From Bacteroidota bacterium (GTDB lineage: Bacteria; Bacteroidota; Bacteroidia; Bacteroidales; Lentimicrobiaceae): a DNA stretch of 64,000 nt. Below the pieces are notes generated by a model. The model saw only the letters and a program-made list of their open reading frames with translations, did not search any database and had not been told where the DNA came from. The stretch's first letter is position 1; each line of letters starts with the position of its first letter. The stretch spans positions 248,001 to 312,000 of the forward strand of contig WSXU01000006.1 of assembly GCA_009773455.1 (NCBI GenBank). The letters are read 5' to 3'. Made by a program: the position numbers and the translations under genes. Shown here one piece after another: positions 34,336-43,739 of the stretch.

Positions 34336-34494
34336 ATGGCAATGTCACACGCAGATTTTAGCGTCAATCTGAAGTTAATGTTAAGTGATGTATGGTTGAG
34401 ATTAACTTTTTTGCCGGTTCTGATTAGAATCAACTTGCTTTTTCATGGGCTCAGGAACCATGATGAGGAAAAAAACATTGCTCCATGTACTTAA
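34336..34494 (+). CDS. Possible small membrane protein (52 aa)
   Basis: ATG at 34336, TAA at 34492-34494. Seen: polar N-terminus (MAMSHADFSVN), a hydrophobic middle (DVWLRLTFLPVLIRINLLF, about residues 18-36) and a charged tail (HGLRNHDEEKN). A complete promoter ends 40 bp upstream, giving a leader of about 33 nt. Nothing in it is recognisable; the AT-rich context could produce such a frame by chance, or the transcript could simply be the long leader of the 34619 gene or a small RNA. The rest of the 513-bp gap holds no other gene. Confidence 0.3.
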   Translation: MAMSHADFSVNLKLMLSDVWLRLTFLPVLIRINLLFHGLRNHDEEKNIAPCT

Positions 34495-34618
34495 ACTGAC
34501 ATTACTTTTCAGGTTTCATTTCATTAATAAAAGTAACCGGAAGGTTTATTTCATGCAAAAAAATAAAAACATAACAGATTGAGTAAGACCGAATAGTAGT
34601 AAGCGTAAATTTGTAATT

Positions 34619-35422
34619 ATGAAATTGACCAATAATTTATCGATCACCATAAATTCAACTGCACTTTATCTGCTGTCGTACCTGTTTGTATTTTTTATCC
34701 ATCAGATATTCACCATATTATCGGCATTAATATTCAGTATCCCGGTTGAAATTGATTATACGAAAGTCAGTTTTCTCATTTACCGATATGCCTGGACTTT
34801 TGATTCAGTGAAAATCATTTACAGCACCGGGCCCGTGATCTGTATGATTCTTTCGATATTCATGCTGGTTGTAGCAGTCAGGTTTAAAGAATACGACGGA
34901 TTGCTCAAGATGTTTTTTCTCTGGGGGTTTGTACACAGCATTAACCTGTTTCTCGGTTCAGCCCTTGCCGGAGCTTTGTTGGGTGAAGGCTTCGGTCATG
35001 TTCTGATCTGGATGTTCATGCCCGATACGGGAAAGATGATCATCACGCTGCTCGGCCTTTTCAGCCTGGCAGCAGTTGGATTCGCCATTACCCGGCTATT
35101 CCTGCTTTCGGCCAATAGTTACTTCAACAAACAAGAGCCTTCTGAAAGGCCTGTATTCCTGTTTCACCAGGTACTCCTGCCCTTCCTTCTTGGTACTGTA
35201 ATTATAGCGGCTTTCCGTTTCCCTCTCAACTATTATGAAAGTCTGAGGCTGATCACTCCTTTAATGGTAATTCTCCCGGCTTTTCTCAACAGCGCCGGCT
35301 TCCCGGTTTTCTTCTTTGATGAGGACCCCAGGAAAATAAAAATAAGCAGCAGCCTGATAGCTGCTGCAATTATAATTCTGGTAATTTACAGAATAGGATT
35401 ACATTATCCTGTCAGGTTGTAG
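34619..35422 (+). CDS. Polytopic membrane protein of unknown function
   Basis: 267 residues, about seven membrane helices (e.g. residues 12-40, 66-85, 95-120, 130-160, 185-205, 218-235, 243-262). No family motif recognised; the loops GEGFGHVLIWMFMPDTGK and FFDEDPRK are the only polar landmarks. A -7 element TAAATTTG ends 5 bp before the ATG (34606-34613), so the mRNA may be almost leaderless, though the only TTG upstream is 24 bp away. Its stop codon abuts that of the convergent M14 gene with no gap (TAG then CTA). Confidence 0.7.
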   Translation: MKLTNNLSITINSTALYLLSYLFVFFIHQIFTILSALIFSIPVEIDYTKVSFLIYRYAWTFDSVKIIYSTGPVICMILSIFMLVVAVRFKEYDGLLKMFFLWGFVHSINLFLGSALAGALLGEGFGHVLIWMFMPDTGKMIITLLGLFSLAAVGFAITRLFLLSANSYFNKQEPSERPVFLFHQVLLPFLLGTVIIAAFRFPLNYYESLRLITPLMVILPAFLNSAGFPVFFFDEDPRKIKISSSLIAAAIIILVIYRIGLHYPVRL

Positions 35423-37729
35423 CTATTCAGCTATAATCTGCACCTTCCCCCTGACGACTCCTTTGTCAGTCCTGGCATTGATAAAATATGTACCGGGTTT
35501 GATCTCATGGGTAAAAATCTGAAGTACTTTTGAATCTGAATTTTCACGGTATACCAGCCTGCCTGAAAGGTCGCAGATGTCAATCTGTTGAATGGCTTCG
35601 CGTGATTCAACCACAAAACTACCATATCTGACGGGATTCGGATAGATCCTGACATTCCCTGGCTTATTTTCATGAATACCTACACCACTGTCGCATCGTA
35701 CAATGGCATTCCATCCTCCAAAATTATTGATGGCATCTGATGTAAATGAAAAGGTAACAGAACCGCCGGCAATACTTGAGAAGATATCTTCGGGAACTTC
35801 ACTTCCGCAAAGACTGGCCAGCAAGGGTGAGCCAATACCAGGTCCATCATAGATATTCAACACATCACTTGTACATCCTGAAGTATTCTCAAGATCAAAT
35901 GAAGAGAAACTGATGCGCATTACTTTCTCCGGGTCGGCTGATGTGAAAGTAGTTACAAGATTTTCACCTGAGGTATAATCAGCATCAGGGCCCTGACTAT
36001 CAAAGAAATTCGCATAACAGGTGGTCGGATTAAGGGTACCGATATAATAATCGGGGTTTACAGTGATGTAATCCTCCCTCACCAAAGTATTGCCTCCGAT
36101 AGAATTTGACACGTACAGACTGACATTGTATGTTCCCGGAACATTATAGATCACTGTTGGATTGGGCGCCGTAGAGGTGGCAATATTTCCCCCTTCAAAA
36201 GTCCAGAGCCTGCTGGTCGGGTTTCCCCCTGAAATGTCGGTAAACTGAACCGATCCTCCGGCATGTGTTGTCAGTGTATTGGCTGAAAATGCCGGGATCG
36301 CCGATCCGTTCCACAATTTTACATCACGGCGGATTGATTCCTTATCAGTAACCACAACATTGTGAATGGTTTTTGGCAAATAACCTTCGGCAAAAAATGT
36401 GAGATTATAGGTACCGGCCTTCAGCAGGCGGTGATAGTTCCCAACCGGCATCGATGAAAATACCATGGAACTGTCTTTGTCGAAATTACTGATGTATACC
36501 TGTGCCTCAAGTGGTTGATTGGTAATTGTGTCGGTAACAATTCCCCTGACACCATAGGTTACCTGCTCCATGTAATTGAGCATTGAGCGGTAATTGTAAT
36601 TCCAGTGATTGAGCAGCTGACTGGCAGGAATAAGTTTGACATCTGAAATCTCCATGGTTACTTCGCGGCATTGCTGGAAATAATTCATATAGTCCTGCCG
36701 GCCTCCGGTAATCCTGTACCACGCATAACCATTGGTAATTCCGTCATCGAATTCATTCATATAATTGCCCGGGCTGTGTGCCTGGCAGGTATCGGCATAT
36801 TCATGGCTGACAAATTGCCACCACTCATCATCAGCCGCAAACCGGCTCCAGGTATCCCAGGGATAGTTTATAACCTCAGTTCCTCCATGAAAGTTGGCGC
36901 TCATAACAAAATCACGCTCTTCGGCGAAATTCATGAAAGCGATTGTCTCCGGCTGCCAATCTTCCCCATCAGGATGAGGTCCATCTGCAGGATCATGGTA
37001 ATTCCGGTTCAGGTCAACATAATTGGCATTGTATCGCTGTGCCCCGTTGACAGAATTGTTACCTCCGGCATAAGTTCCGTCAGGGTTGGCCAGCGGATTG
37101 ATCCAGATATCTATGTTGTTGATCATATCCGTTATTCTCGGGATCTGATTATAATTTAACAACAAGTAATCAATGAGATGCAGAGTATTGACAAAACCAG
37201 TCAGTTCATCCCCGTGGATAGAAGATGTATACAGGAATTCCGGTTCATCTTCCTCCACATTCACATTATCGGAAATCCTAAGGGCCAGCAGTTTTCTTCC
37301 GCTCGGAAGCACTGCAATGGTATGCAGTGAGCAAATATCCGGATGAGCGGTAGCAAAGTCCTGCATAATCTGCACATAAGCCTCATAGGTTGGATAATAA
37401 TTCCATTCCAGTACTTCTCTCAGATCGGATGTCATCGGCGGATCAATCAGGGTACCGGGATGCCTCAGCAATATAAAGTTGCGCTCAATACCCTGTTGCA
37501 GTCTCAAAAATTGTTTTTTGCTGGCATAAGCAAAAACGGTATCGCCGCGGAGATTATCAATGCTGATGACTTTTGTCAGTATTCCTGCATCAATAGCTGA
37601 TCCGGGTAACGCAAAATAAATTTCACCTTTGCTACCAAAAACCTGGTCAGCATCAGCCTTCTTTAATGAAACCTGCGATGTTGCGCAAAGTATAATAAAC
37701 GAAAAAGCAATTGTAAAAAGAGTCTTCAT
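35423..37729 (-). CDS. Secreted M14 zinc carboxypeptidase with PKD, CUB and T9SS domains
   Basis: 768 residues from the ATG at 37729, which opens a clean signal peptide (to LCATSQ). Seen: M14 domain about 105-390 with zinc ligands HGDE (about 172), NPLANPDG, NFHGG, and catalytic Glu in TMEISD (about 359); a CarboxypepD_reg-like domain about 400-475; PKD domain about 480-560 (SFSANTLTTHAGGSVQF type); CUB-like domain about 575-690 with paired Cys (CYANFF, SGCTSD, SLCG); T9SS sorting tail with YPNPVRYG. Known: such enzymes remove C-terminal residues from peptides outside the cell. Inferred: extracellular protein degradation, together with the M1 peptidase at 41.7 kb. Confidence 0.92.
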   Translation of the reverse strand: MKTLFTIAFSFIILCATSQVSLKKADADQVFGSKGEIYFALPGSAIDAGILTKVISIDNLRGDTVFAYASKKQFLRLQQGIERNFILLRHPGTLIDPPMTSDLREVLEWNYYPTYEAYVQIMQDFATAHPDICSLHTIAVLPSGRKLLALRISDNVNVEEDEPEFLYTSSIHGDELTGFVNTLHLIDYLLLNYNQIPRITDMINNIDIWINPLANPDGTYAGGNNSVNGAQRYNANYVDLNRNYHDPADGPHPDGEDWQPETIAFMNFAEERDFVMSANFHGGTEVINYPWDTWSRFAADDEWWQFVSHEYADTCQAHSPGNYMNEFDDGITNGYAWYRITGGRQDYMNYFQQCREVTMEISDVKLIPASQLLNHWNYNYRSMLNYMEQVTYGVRGIVTDTITNQPLEAQVYISNFDKDSSMVFSSMPVGNYHRLLKAGTYNLTFFAEGYLPKTIHNVVVTDKESIRRDVKLWNGSAIPAFSANTLTTHAGGSVQFTDISGGNPTSRLWTFEGGNIATSTAPNPTVIYNVPGTYNVSLYVSNSIGGNTLVREDYITVNPDYYIGTLNPTTCYANFFDSQGPDADYTSGENLVTTFTSADPEKVMRISFSSFDLENTSGCTSDVLNIYDGPGIGSPLLASLCGSEVPEDIFSSIAGGSVTFSFTSDAINNFGGWNAIVRCDSGVGIHENKPGNVRIYPNPVRYGSFVVESREAIQQIDICDLSGRLVYRENSDSKVLQIFTHEIKPGTYFINARTDKGVVRGKVQIIAE

Positions 37730-37755
37730 TTTAGTTTTATCGTTGGTTGTTCTGA

Positions 37756-38655
37756 TTAGCATTCAATCCCCTTTTCCTTAAGATCGGCTATGAAGCCTGA
37801 TATAAGGCCCTGTGTGGCTTTGTTCACCTTAACCACAGGCAATCTGAGATTGTTGGGTACGAGTTTCATTACATCGAGAGCGGCTTTGATTCCACCGGGG
37901 CTGCCATCGGCAAAAAGCGAATCAATAAAGGGTAACAGCTGATAATGCAGCTTGCGGGCTTCTTCCAGATTTCCCTTCAGGGCAGCTTTGACCATTTTGG
38001 AGAATGTCAGCGGATAAGCATTGGCGACAACCGAAATTACACCATCGGCACCTGCTGCAATGAGCGGCATTGTGATAGCGTCGTCACCTGAAATTACCAT
38101 GAACCCCTTTGGTCTGTTCCTGATTATCTCCATGATCTGGCCAAAGTTTCCGGAGGCTTCTTTAACAGCTATGATGTTTTCGAACTCCCTGGCCAGTTCA
38201 AGGGTTGTTTCTGCCTTCATATTAACACTGGTTCGGCCGGGCACATTATAAAGAATGACCGGTACCGGACTGGCACTGGCAATGTGCTTATAATGCAGGT
38301 ATAATCCCCTCTGGGTTGGCTTGTTGTAATAGGGAGTAACGGATAAAATGGCATCAATTCCATCAAGATCACTGCTTCTGAGCTGATCAACCACTTCCTG
38401 TGTATTGTATCCCCCGATACCCTGAACGAGCGGCACCCGCTTGTTCACAATGTCTTTTACAAAACCAACCAATGCATTCTTTTCATCTTTCGAAAGCGTG
38501 GCTGCTTCACCTGTTGTGCCCAAAACAACCAGATAGTCAACACCATTGCTGACGGTATGTTCGATCAGCAATTCAAGTGAACCGAAATCAATGGTTCCCT
38601 GTTTATGGAAAGGTGTAACCAGGGCTACCCCGGTTCCGGATAATTTTGATGTCAT
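37756..38655 (-). CDS. dapA: 4-hydroxy-tetrahydrodipicolinate synthase
   Basis: 299 residues; condenses pyruvate with aspartate semialdehyde in the lysine/diaminopimelate pathway. Seen: GTTGEAATLSKDE (about 45-57), SVTPYYNKPTQRGLYLHYK, LYNVPGRTSVNM, and the Schiff-base Lys in IAVKEASGN (about 160-168), followed by SGDDA. Cytoplasmic TIM barrel of standard length. A DUF6913-like gene lies 51 bp upstream on the same strand; the M14 gene starts 26 bp downstream. Confidence 0.95.
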   Translation of the reverse strand: MTSKLSGTGVALVTPFHKQGTIDFGSLELLIEHTVSNGVDYLVVLGTTGEAATLSKDEKNALVGFVKDIVNKRVPLVQGIGGYNTQEVVDQLRSSDLDGIDAILSVTPYYNKPTQRGLYLHYKHIASASPVPVILYNVPGRTSVNMKAETTLELAREFENIIAVKEASGNFGQIMEIIRNRPKGFMVISGDDAITMPLIAAGADGVISVVANAYPLTFSKMVKAALKGNLEEARKLHYQLLPFIDSLFADGSPGGIKAALDVMKLVPNNLRLPVVKVNKATQGLISGFIADLKEKGIEC

Positions 38656-38706
38656 CGTTATGCTTTTATCATGATTAATAACTGGTTTTGTTCTGTGATA
38701 ACCCGG

Positions 38707-39285
38707 TCATTCTAATTTAAAGGCACTTGTATAATGAACAATTTGTCTGATCAGTTCGTCACTTTCAATCAGATTCCCGGTTTCAATCATCAGGTCGTAC
38801 GGCAGGCCTCCTTCACCCGATGAACGTCCAAGTTTAAATCCCGCCTTTGACAAGGTTGCAATATAATGAAGCGGAAAATCGTCTGAAGTGCCCAGGTCAA
38901 TGAGCATATCAAATTCATATTCAATGAATTTAGCTACAAAATCAACTTTAGGCCTGTAAAAGATATCCAGATGACCGGGCAGAATAATATCATAAGCAAG
39001 TTTTTGGGCATAATATGGTGGCAGTTTACGATAATCGTAAAAACCGATCACCTGAACACGCTTTCCCACTTCCTGAAGCTCTCTTGAGAACCTGCAAACC
39101 CTGTCATAATCAACCTCTGATTGCATATGAAAGAGTATACCGATTTCCCGGGTAGCTTCCAGGTTAACAGCTTTTCGCCTGCGGTACAGCTTCGCAGCTT
39201 CTTTATTAAGAAACCTTTTACCAAGCCTTATCCTTAAATTGGTGATGAATCCCAATGTAATTTTTTTTGTTGTTAAATAAAACAA
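38707..39285 (-). CDS. DUF6913-like conserved Bacteroidota protein
   Basis: 192 residues. The frame opens at a TTG and no ATG precedes the conserved part, so the exact start is uncertain. Seen: basic N-terminus (RKAVNLEATREIGILFH), a Rossmann-like alternation (VQVIGFYDYRKLP, FDMLIDLGTSDDFPLHYIATLSKAGFKLGR), the latter being the most distinctive block. I recall this family mainly as a neighbour of dapA in Bacteroidota; no function known. Probably co-transcribed with dapA. Confidence 0.75.
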   Translation of the reverse strand: MFYLTTKKITLGFITNLRIRLGKRFLNKEAAKLYRRRKAVNLEATREIGILFHMQSEVDYDRVCRFSRELQEVGKRVQVIGFYDYRKLPPYYAQKLAYDIILPGHLDIFYRPKVDFVAKFIEYEFDMLIDLGTSDDFPLHYIATLSKAGFKLGRSSGEGGLPYDLMIETGNLIESDELIRQIVHYTSAFKLE

Positions 39286-39394
39286 CCGGCTACCCCTGAT
39301 GCACCGGACCTGCCAGAAAAGGCACTATGACAATGAAGCCATAAAATTATAAAACAAAAGGAACTTTAAGCCTGCTTCATGAATATTTCTTACA

Positions 39395-39907
39395 TTATTT
39401 ATCCTGAATCAGGCAAGTGGTAATCTCACCGACGTACATCCTGTGATAGTCGTTCAGCGGATAATTTTTCTGAATAACAGGACTCAGAAATCCGTTAGGA
39501 TCCAGATCCTGGAAATATAACTTTTTGCATTCCAGGATAAGCCTGGATTCACTAAAGTAAATACTACCCGATTCGGTTTCAGCAGGAGTTAATCCGGTTT
39601 CCTTTGCTTTGTCAAAATCCCTGCCGCTGTTTGCACCGCAAAAACGCAACGCATTCCTGTATTTATGATCGAAAAAACAGCAGGTAAATGTATCGTTGGC
39701 TTCTAAAAACCCATAGGTATATCGTTGCGGTCTGACGAAAACAAACATCACCGGCTTGTTCCACAACATGCCGGATCCGCCCCAACTGGCTGTCATCGTG
39801 TTATAGGAGTCCCGGGTACCGGCTGTAATGAGCATCCATTGATTTCCGATCAGATCAATGGCGTTTTCCTGTATTCTGGCAGGGTCTGTTTTAATGAAGT
39901 TTATCAT
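39395..39907 (-). CDS. Flavin reductase-like domain protein
   Basis: 170 residues. Seen: LITAGTRDSYNTMTASWGG, VMFVFVRPQRYTYGFLEAN, FTCCFFDHKYRNALRFCGANSGRDFDK, and YHRMYVGEITTC: the split-barrel FMN-binding fold of the flavin reductase/DIM6-NTAB type. Known: relatives bind FMN tightly and act as NAD(P)H:flavin oxidoreductases or redox-linked FMN proteins. Its ATG overlaps the stop of the preceding peptide-binding lipoprotein (ATGA), so the two are translationally coupled. The reason for this pairing is not evident. Confidence 0.82.
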   Translation of the reverse strand: MINFIKTDPARIQENAIDLIGNQWMLITAGTRDSYNTMTASWGGSGMLWNKPVMFVFVRPQRYTYGFLEANDTFTCCFFDHKYRNALRFCGANSGRDFDKAKETGLTPAETESGSIYFSESRLILECKKLYFQDLDPNGFLSPVIQKNYPLNDYHRMYVGEITTCLIQDK

Positions 39908-41547
39908 TTTTCTGTCTTTTTAACCCTTTTGAGTTCGAGCAGATTCAGGGGATTACTTCCCAATCCGCTAATATTCCTGCGCGATAAACGCAGGACCTGA
40001 TCATAATACAGGACAATTACAGGAGCATCCTGCATTATGAGGCTATCCATAGCACGGTATATCCGGCTTCGATTGGATAGTTCATTCTCCATGCCTGCAG
40101 CATCATACAACCTGTCAAAAGCAGGATTACTATATTGGGTATAATTGGGCCCTTCAGGACTATGGTTCTGAGAATAAAACAAGGACAGATAATTCTCGGC
40201 ATCAGGGTAATCAGCAATCCATGAGCCCCTGAAAAACGGCACCCTGGCCTGGGCAATATTCTCACGTAAGGTCGCAGGAGGGCTTACATCAATTTTCATA
40301 TCAATTCCGATCTGACTCAGCTGACTCTGAATAAACTGGCAAAGATCAAGATAGGAGGCATTGGTTGACAGTGTGACCGGAGGCATTCCTTTTCCCATTG
40401 GGTAGCCAGCCTGTGAAAGTAACTGACGCGCCTTAACAGGATCATAATGATAACCGAACCCGGGATTTTCAGCAAAACCAGGCAATCCGGAAGGAATAAA
40501 CCCCTGTGTACCGGGATATCCAATTCCGTTGCGGAGATAGCGCATCATTCTTTTACGGTCAAACCCGTAGTTGATTGCCTGCCGCACTTCACGTTTCAGC
40601 AATGGGTTGTTTTTCATCACAGCATTATTCTTATCTGCAAGAATACCAAGATATTCTGTATTGAGATAGGGTTGACTTGACATCCTTATCCTGCCGGCAT
40701 ATTTAGGATTCAATCTACCGGAAGGTGTTAGAATTTCATCCTTATAGCTGGCATCCAGCCCGGAAATAAAGTCAAGATTACCTTTAACAAATTCCAGGAA
40801 TGCGGTCTGTTTATCGATGATAAACGAAACGGCAACAGCATCCAGATATGGCAGGCGATTCCCTTTTTCACTTTCAAAATAGCGATCGTTTTTTAACATC
40901 ACCAGTTTAACGCCTTCCTTCCAGAGTTTAAATCTGAAAGGTCCGGTACCAACCGGATTTGACCGGAATTCATCCCTGTAATACTCAACAGCCTCCCTGG
41001 GAACCACCGAGCAATACTGCATGCCGAGCATTCCCAGAAACGGAGGAAATCCTTTTTTTAATTTGATAATCAGCGTAGTATCATCAAAAGCAATAATATC
41101 GGGCTGTCCGTTGAGTTCACTCACAGGCCCCATAACCCATGCCCCGGGAGAAGCGATTTTTCTATCAGCAAGCCGATGCAGGCTGTAGACGAAATCCTCA
41201 GCCTTTACCCTCCGCCCCTTTCCTCCTGGAAATACAGGATTATCATGAAAAAAAACATCATTCCTGAGGAAAAATGTATATTCCTTTCCATCCTGGCTAA
41301 TTTTCCAGGTTCTGGCGATACAGGGCTTCACTAGAAGTGCTGTATCGAGCTGTATCAGGCCGTTAAACAACTGGTTTACAGCCCATATATTTGCCTGATT
41401 GCGGGCGAATACAGGGTCAAGGGATGTTATTCCGGCTGATTCGTTATACCTGAATACGGTCTTACCATCATCACCGGATTTATTCCTGAAACATGAGGAT
41501 GCTCCCAGCAAGATAATTAATATCAGCAATTTAATCGCCTTCTGCAT
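39904..41547 (-). CDS. Family 5 solute-binding lipoprotein (oligopeptide type)
   Basis: 547 residues from the ATG at 41547, which begins the signal peptide; lipobox ASSC (about Cys19). Seen: GITSLDPVFARNQANIWAVNQ, WKISQDGKEYTFFLRNDVFFHD (SBP_bac_5 signature), VGTGPFRF, EVRQAINYGFDRK, and ENYLSLFYSQNHSPEGPNYTQYSN near the C-terminus. Known: binds oligopeptides or other ligands for an ABC importer (DppA/OppA type). No permease or ATPase genes are adjacent, so an unlinked importer must serve it. A minus-strand -7 TATATTTG lies at 41565-41572. It is coupled to the flavin reductase gene by a 4-bp overlap. Confidence 0.9.
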   Translation of the reverse strand: MQKAIKLLILIILLGASSCFRNKSGDDGKTVFRYNESAGITSLDPVFARNQANIWAVNQLFNGLIQLDTALLVKPCIARTWKISQDGKEYTFFLRNDVFFHDNPVFPGGKGRRVKAEDFVYSLHRLADRKIASPGAWVMGPVSELNGQPDIIAFDDTTLIIKLKKGFPPFLGMLGMQYCSVVPREAVEYYRDEFRSNPVGTGPFRFKLWKEGVKLVMLKNDRYFESEKGNRLPYLDAVAVSFIIDKQTAFLEFVKGNLDFISGLDASYKDEILTPSGRLNPKYAGRIRMSSQPYLNTEYLGILADKNNAVMKNNPLLKREVRQAINYGFDRKRMMRYLRNGIGYPGTQGFIPSGLPGFAENPGFGYHYDPVKARQLLSQAGYPMGKGMPPVTLSTNASYLDLCQFIQSQLSQIGIDMKIDVSPPATLRENIAQARVPFFRGSWIADYPDAENYLSLFYSQNHSPEGPNYTQYSNPAFDRLYDAAGMENELSNRSRIYRAMDSLIMQDAPVIVLYYDQVLRLSRRNISGLGSNPLNLLELKRVKKTEK

Positions 41548-41642
41548 AGTAAATGTTCGTTGCACAAATATAATACTATTGAAGGTTTTCACTTCAGGAT
41601 TCTGAGATTGCCCACAGCCAGTGTTCTTTTATGTCTGCGCTG

Positions 41643-41672
41643 TTGTCATTAAAGAGTTTTGTACTACTTTTA
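41643..41672 (+). promoter_or_regulatory. Promoter of the M1 peptidase gene
   Basis: TTG (41643-41645), 19 bp, TACTTTTA (41665-41672), the same -7 variant as serA. The ATG 41695 is 22 bp downstream; a longer frame from 41659 would begin inside the promoter. Confidence 0.65.
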
Positions 41673-41694
41673 TCCCCTAAATGTTGATGAAATC

Positions 41695-43698
41695 ATGAAA
41701 AACAGATTACTTTCTTCACTTTTCCTGACACTTACCCTGCTCCTCTCCCTTCAGATGGTTGCCCAGGAAAACAATCAGTTACGTGGCAGTGAAATGTGCG
41801 CCAAAGGCAAACAGTTAAGGGCTGACCTTTCCTCTATTGGTCTGCGTTCCCCAAACTCTCCCCGTCATAAGTTTGATGTGTTGAACTATGACCTTGACCT
41901 TGATATTTTCCATTGCTATACCAGTCCATACCCACGCAGTTTTACCGGCTCATGCCTGATAACTTTCAGGGTCGACAGTACCCTGAATTCCGTTGAACTG
42001 GATGCCGATAATACTTCCCTTCAGATTGTTTCCGTCGGGATGAATGGAACATCATTCAGCCATGAGGATAATATTCTGACGGTCAGCCTTGACGGAACAT
42101 ACCACACCGGCGATACCGCCCATGTATTCCTGAGGTATAACCACCTGAATGTGATTGATTATGCCTTCAATGTTGGCAACGGATTCGTATTCACCGATTG
42201 TGAACCCGAAGGTGCCAGAAAATGGTTTCCCTGTTATGATAAACCTTCCGACAAGGCTACACTTAACCTCAGAGCCAAAGTGCCCCTGAATGTAAAGCTT
42301 GGATCAAATGGCAGCCTTGCAGATTCTGTTGTGGTTGCCGACTCTCTGTGGTATTCCTGGGTGAGTGTTGACCCTATATCGACATACCTGATGGTGATGA
42401 CCTCAAGGGTCAATTACAACCTCGATATTGTTTACTGGCATAATCCCGATAACCCATCTGACAGTATTCCCATGAGATTCTATTATAATCCGAATGAGAA
42501 TCCGGCTGCGATGGAACAAATGATCATTCCACTGACTGACTTCTATTATTCATTGTTTGGTGATCATCCCTTTGAGAAAAACGGCTTTGCATCATTGAAT
42601 CCACAGTTTCAATGGGGTGGAATGGAAAACCAGACCCTCACCAGCCTTTGTCAGGGTTGCTGGTATTCGAGTCTCATAGCCCATGAATTTGCTCATCAGT
42701 GGTTTGGGGATATGATCACCTGCGCCACCTGGGCCGATCTCTGGCTGAACGAAGGATTTGCAACCTATGTTGAAGCCCTGTGGACCGGCGAAGTTAGTGG
42801 TCAGCAGGCTTACATAGATGAACTGGAAGGTAATGCCGCGTATTACCTGTCAGCCAATCCCGGCTGGCCAATCTCTGACCCTGACTGGGCAACAAATCCT
42901 CCGGGAAACGACGTGCTTTTCAATTATGCGATAACCTACATGAAAGGCTCCTGTGTATTGTATATGTACCGCTATGTTGTAGGAGATGAGTTATTCTTCA
43001 GCAGTCTGTATGACTATGCGAATGATACGGAGAACTTCCGTTACCAGACAGCCACCATTCCCGATTTTATCGATAAAATGAACCAGTCAACCGGTCAGGA
43101 ATTGAACTGGTTCTTCGAGGAATGGCTGTATCAGCCGAATCATCCGGTATACGACAATAGCTATAGTTTCGAGAATATGGGCGGAGGATTGTGGAATGTT
43201 CATTTCTATACTGAGCAGGTACAGACGGGTGCTGACTTTTTCATTATGCCTGTTGAACTTAAGATCAGCTTCAGCGATGCAAGCGATACCATCGTACAGG
43301 TAATGAACGACATCAACGGACAGGGCTTTACTTTCCAGTTCGACAAGCACCCGGTAAGCCTTACTTTTGATCCGCACAACCAGATCATTCTGAAACAGGC
43401 AACTACGGTTGTTTCAACAGAAAACCAGGCAATTACAAGAACATTTCTGTATCAGCCGGAACCGAACCCGGCCGGTAATACCACAATCATTCCCTTTGAT
43501 CTTGCGAAAGCCGGAGATGTAAATATGATTGTGCGTGACCTCACCGGTAAACAATGCTATGCATCTCAGCTGAAAAACCTGGCAGCAGGTTCCCACAGGC
43601 ATAACATCAACCTGTCAGGATTCAGCAATGGTACCTACATTGTAACCATGGAAACATCCGGTGGTACAATGTCGGCCAAACTGATGGTAATAAAATAA
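41695..43698 (+). CDS. Secreted M1 aminopeptidase with T9SS tail
   Basis: 667 residues; signal peptide to MVAQ. Seen: N-terminal beta-domain, WGGMENQTL (GAMEN variant, about 306), HEFAHQWFGDMITC with HExxH about 329 and the third ligand in WLNEGFATYVEA 18 residues on, YMKGSCVLYMYR with the catalytic Tyr region, and C-terminal PEPNPAGNTTI as T9SS tail. Known: M1 metallopeptidases remove N-terminal residues; Bacteroidota secrete such forms. It lacks the long C-terminal helical domain of E. coli PepN and is shorter. Convergent with the quinone-reductase-like gene. Confidence 0.92.
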   Translation: MKNRLLSSLFLTLTLLLSLQMVAQENNQLRGSEMCAKGKQLRADLSSIGLRSPNSPRHKFDVLNYDLDLDIFHCYTSPYPRSFTGSCLITFRVDSTLNSVELDADNTSLQIVSVGMNGTSFSHEDNILTVSLDGTYHTGDTAHVFLRYNHLNVIDYAFNVGNGFVFTDCEPEGARKWFPCYDKPSDKATLNLRAKVPLNVKLGSNGSLADSVVVADSLWYSWVSVDPISTYLMVMTSRVNYNLDIVYWHNPDNPSDSIPMRFYYNPNENPAAMEQMIIPLTDFYYSLFGDHPFEKNGFASLNPQFQWGGMENQTLTSLCQGCWYSSLIAHEFAHQWFGDMITCATWADLWLNEGFATYVEALWTGEVSGQQAYIDELEGNAAYYLSANPGWPISDPDWATNPPGNDVLFNYAITYMKGSCVLYMYRYVVGDELFFSSLYDYANDTENFRYQTATIPDFIDKMNQSTGQELNWFFEEWLYQPNHPVYDNSYSFENMGGGLWNVHFYTEQVQTGADFFIMPVELKISFSDASDTIVQVMNDINGQGFTFQFDKHPVSLTFDPHNQIILKQATTVVSTENQAITRTFLYQPEPNPAGNTTIIPFDLAKAGDVNMIVRDLTGKQCYASQLKNLAAGSHRHNINLSGFSNGTYIVTMETSGGTMSAKLMVIK

Positions 43699-43739
43699 TG
43701 GTTGTTTTAGGAGAGAAATCCTGAATCCGGTAACGGCTT

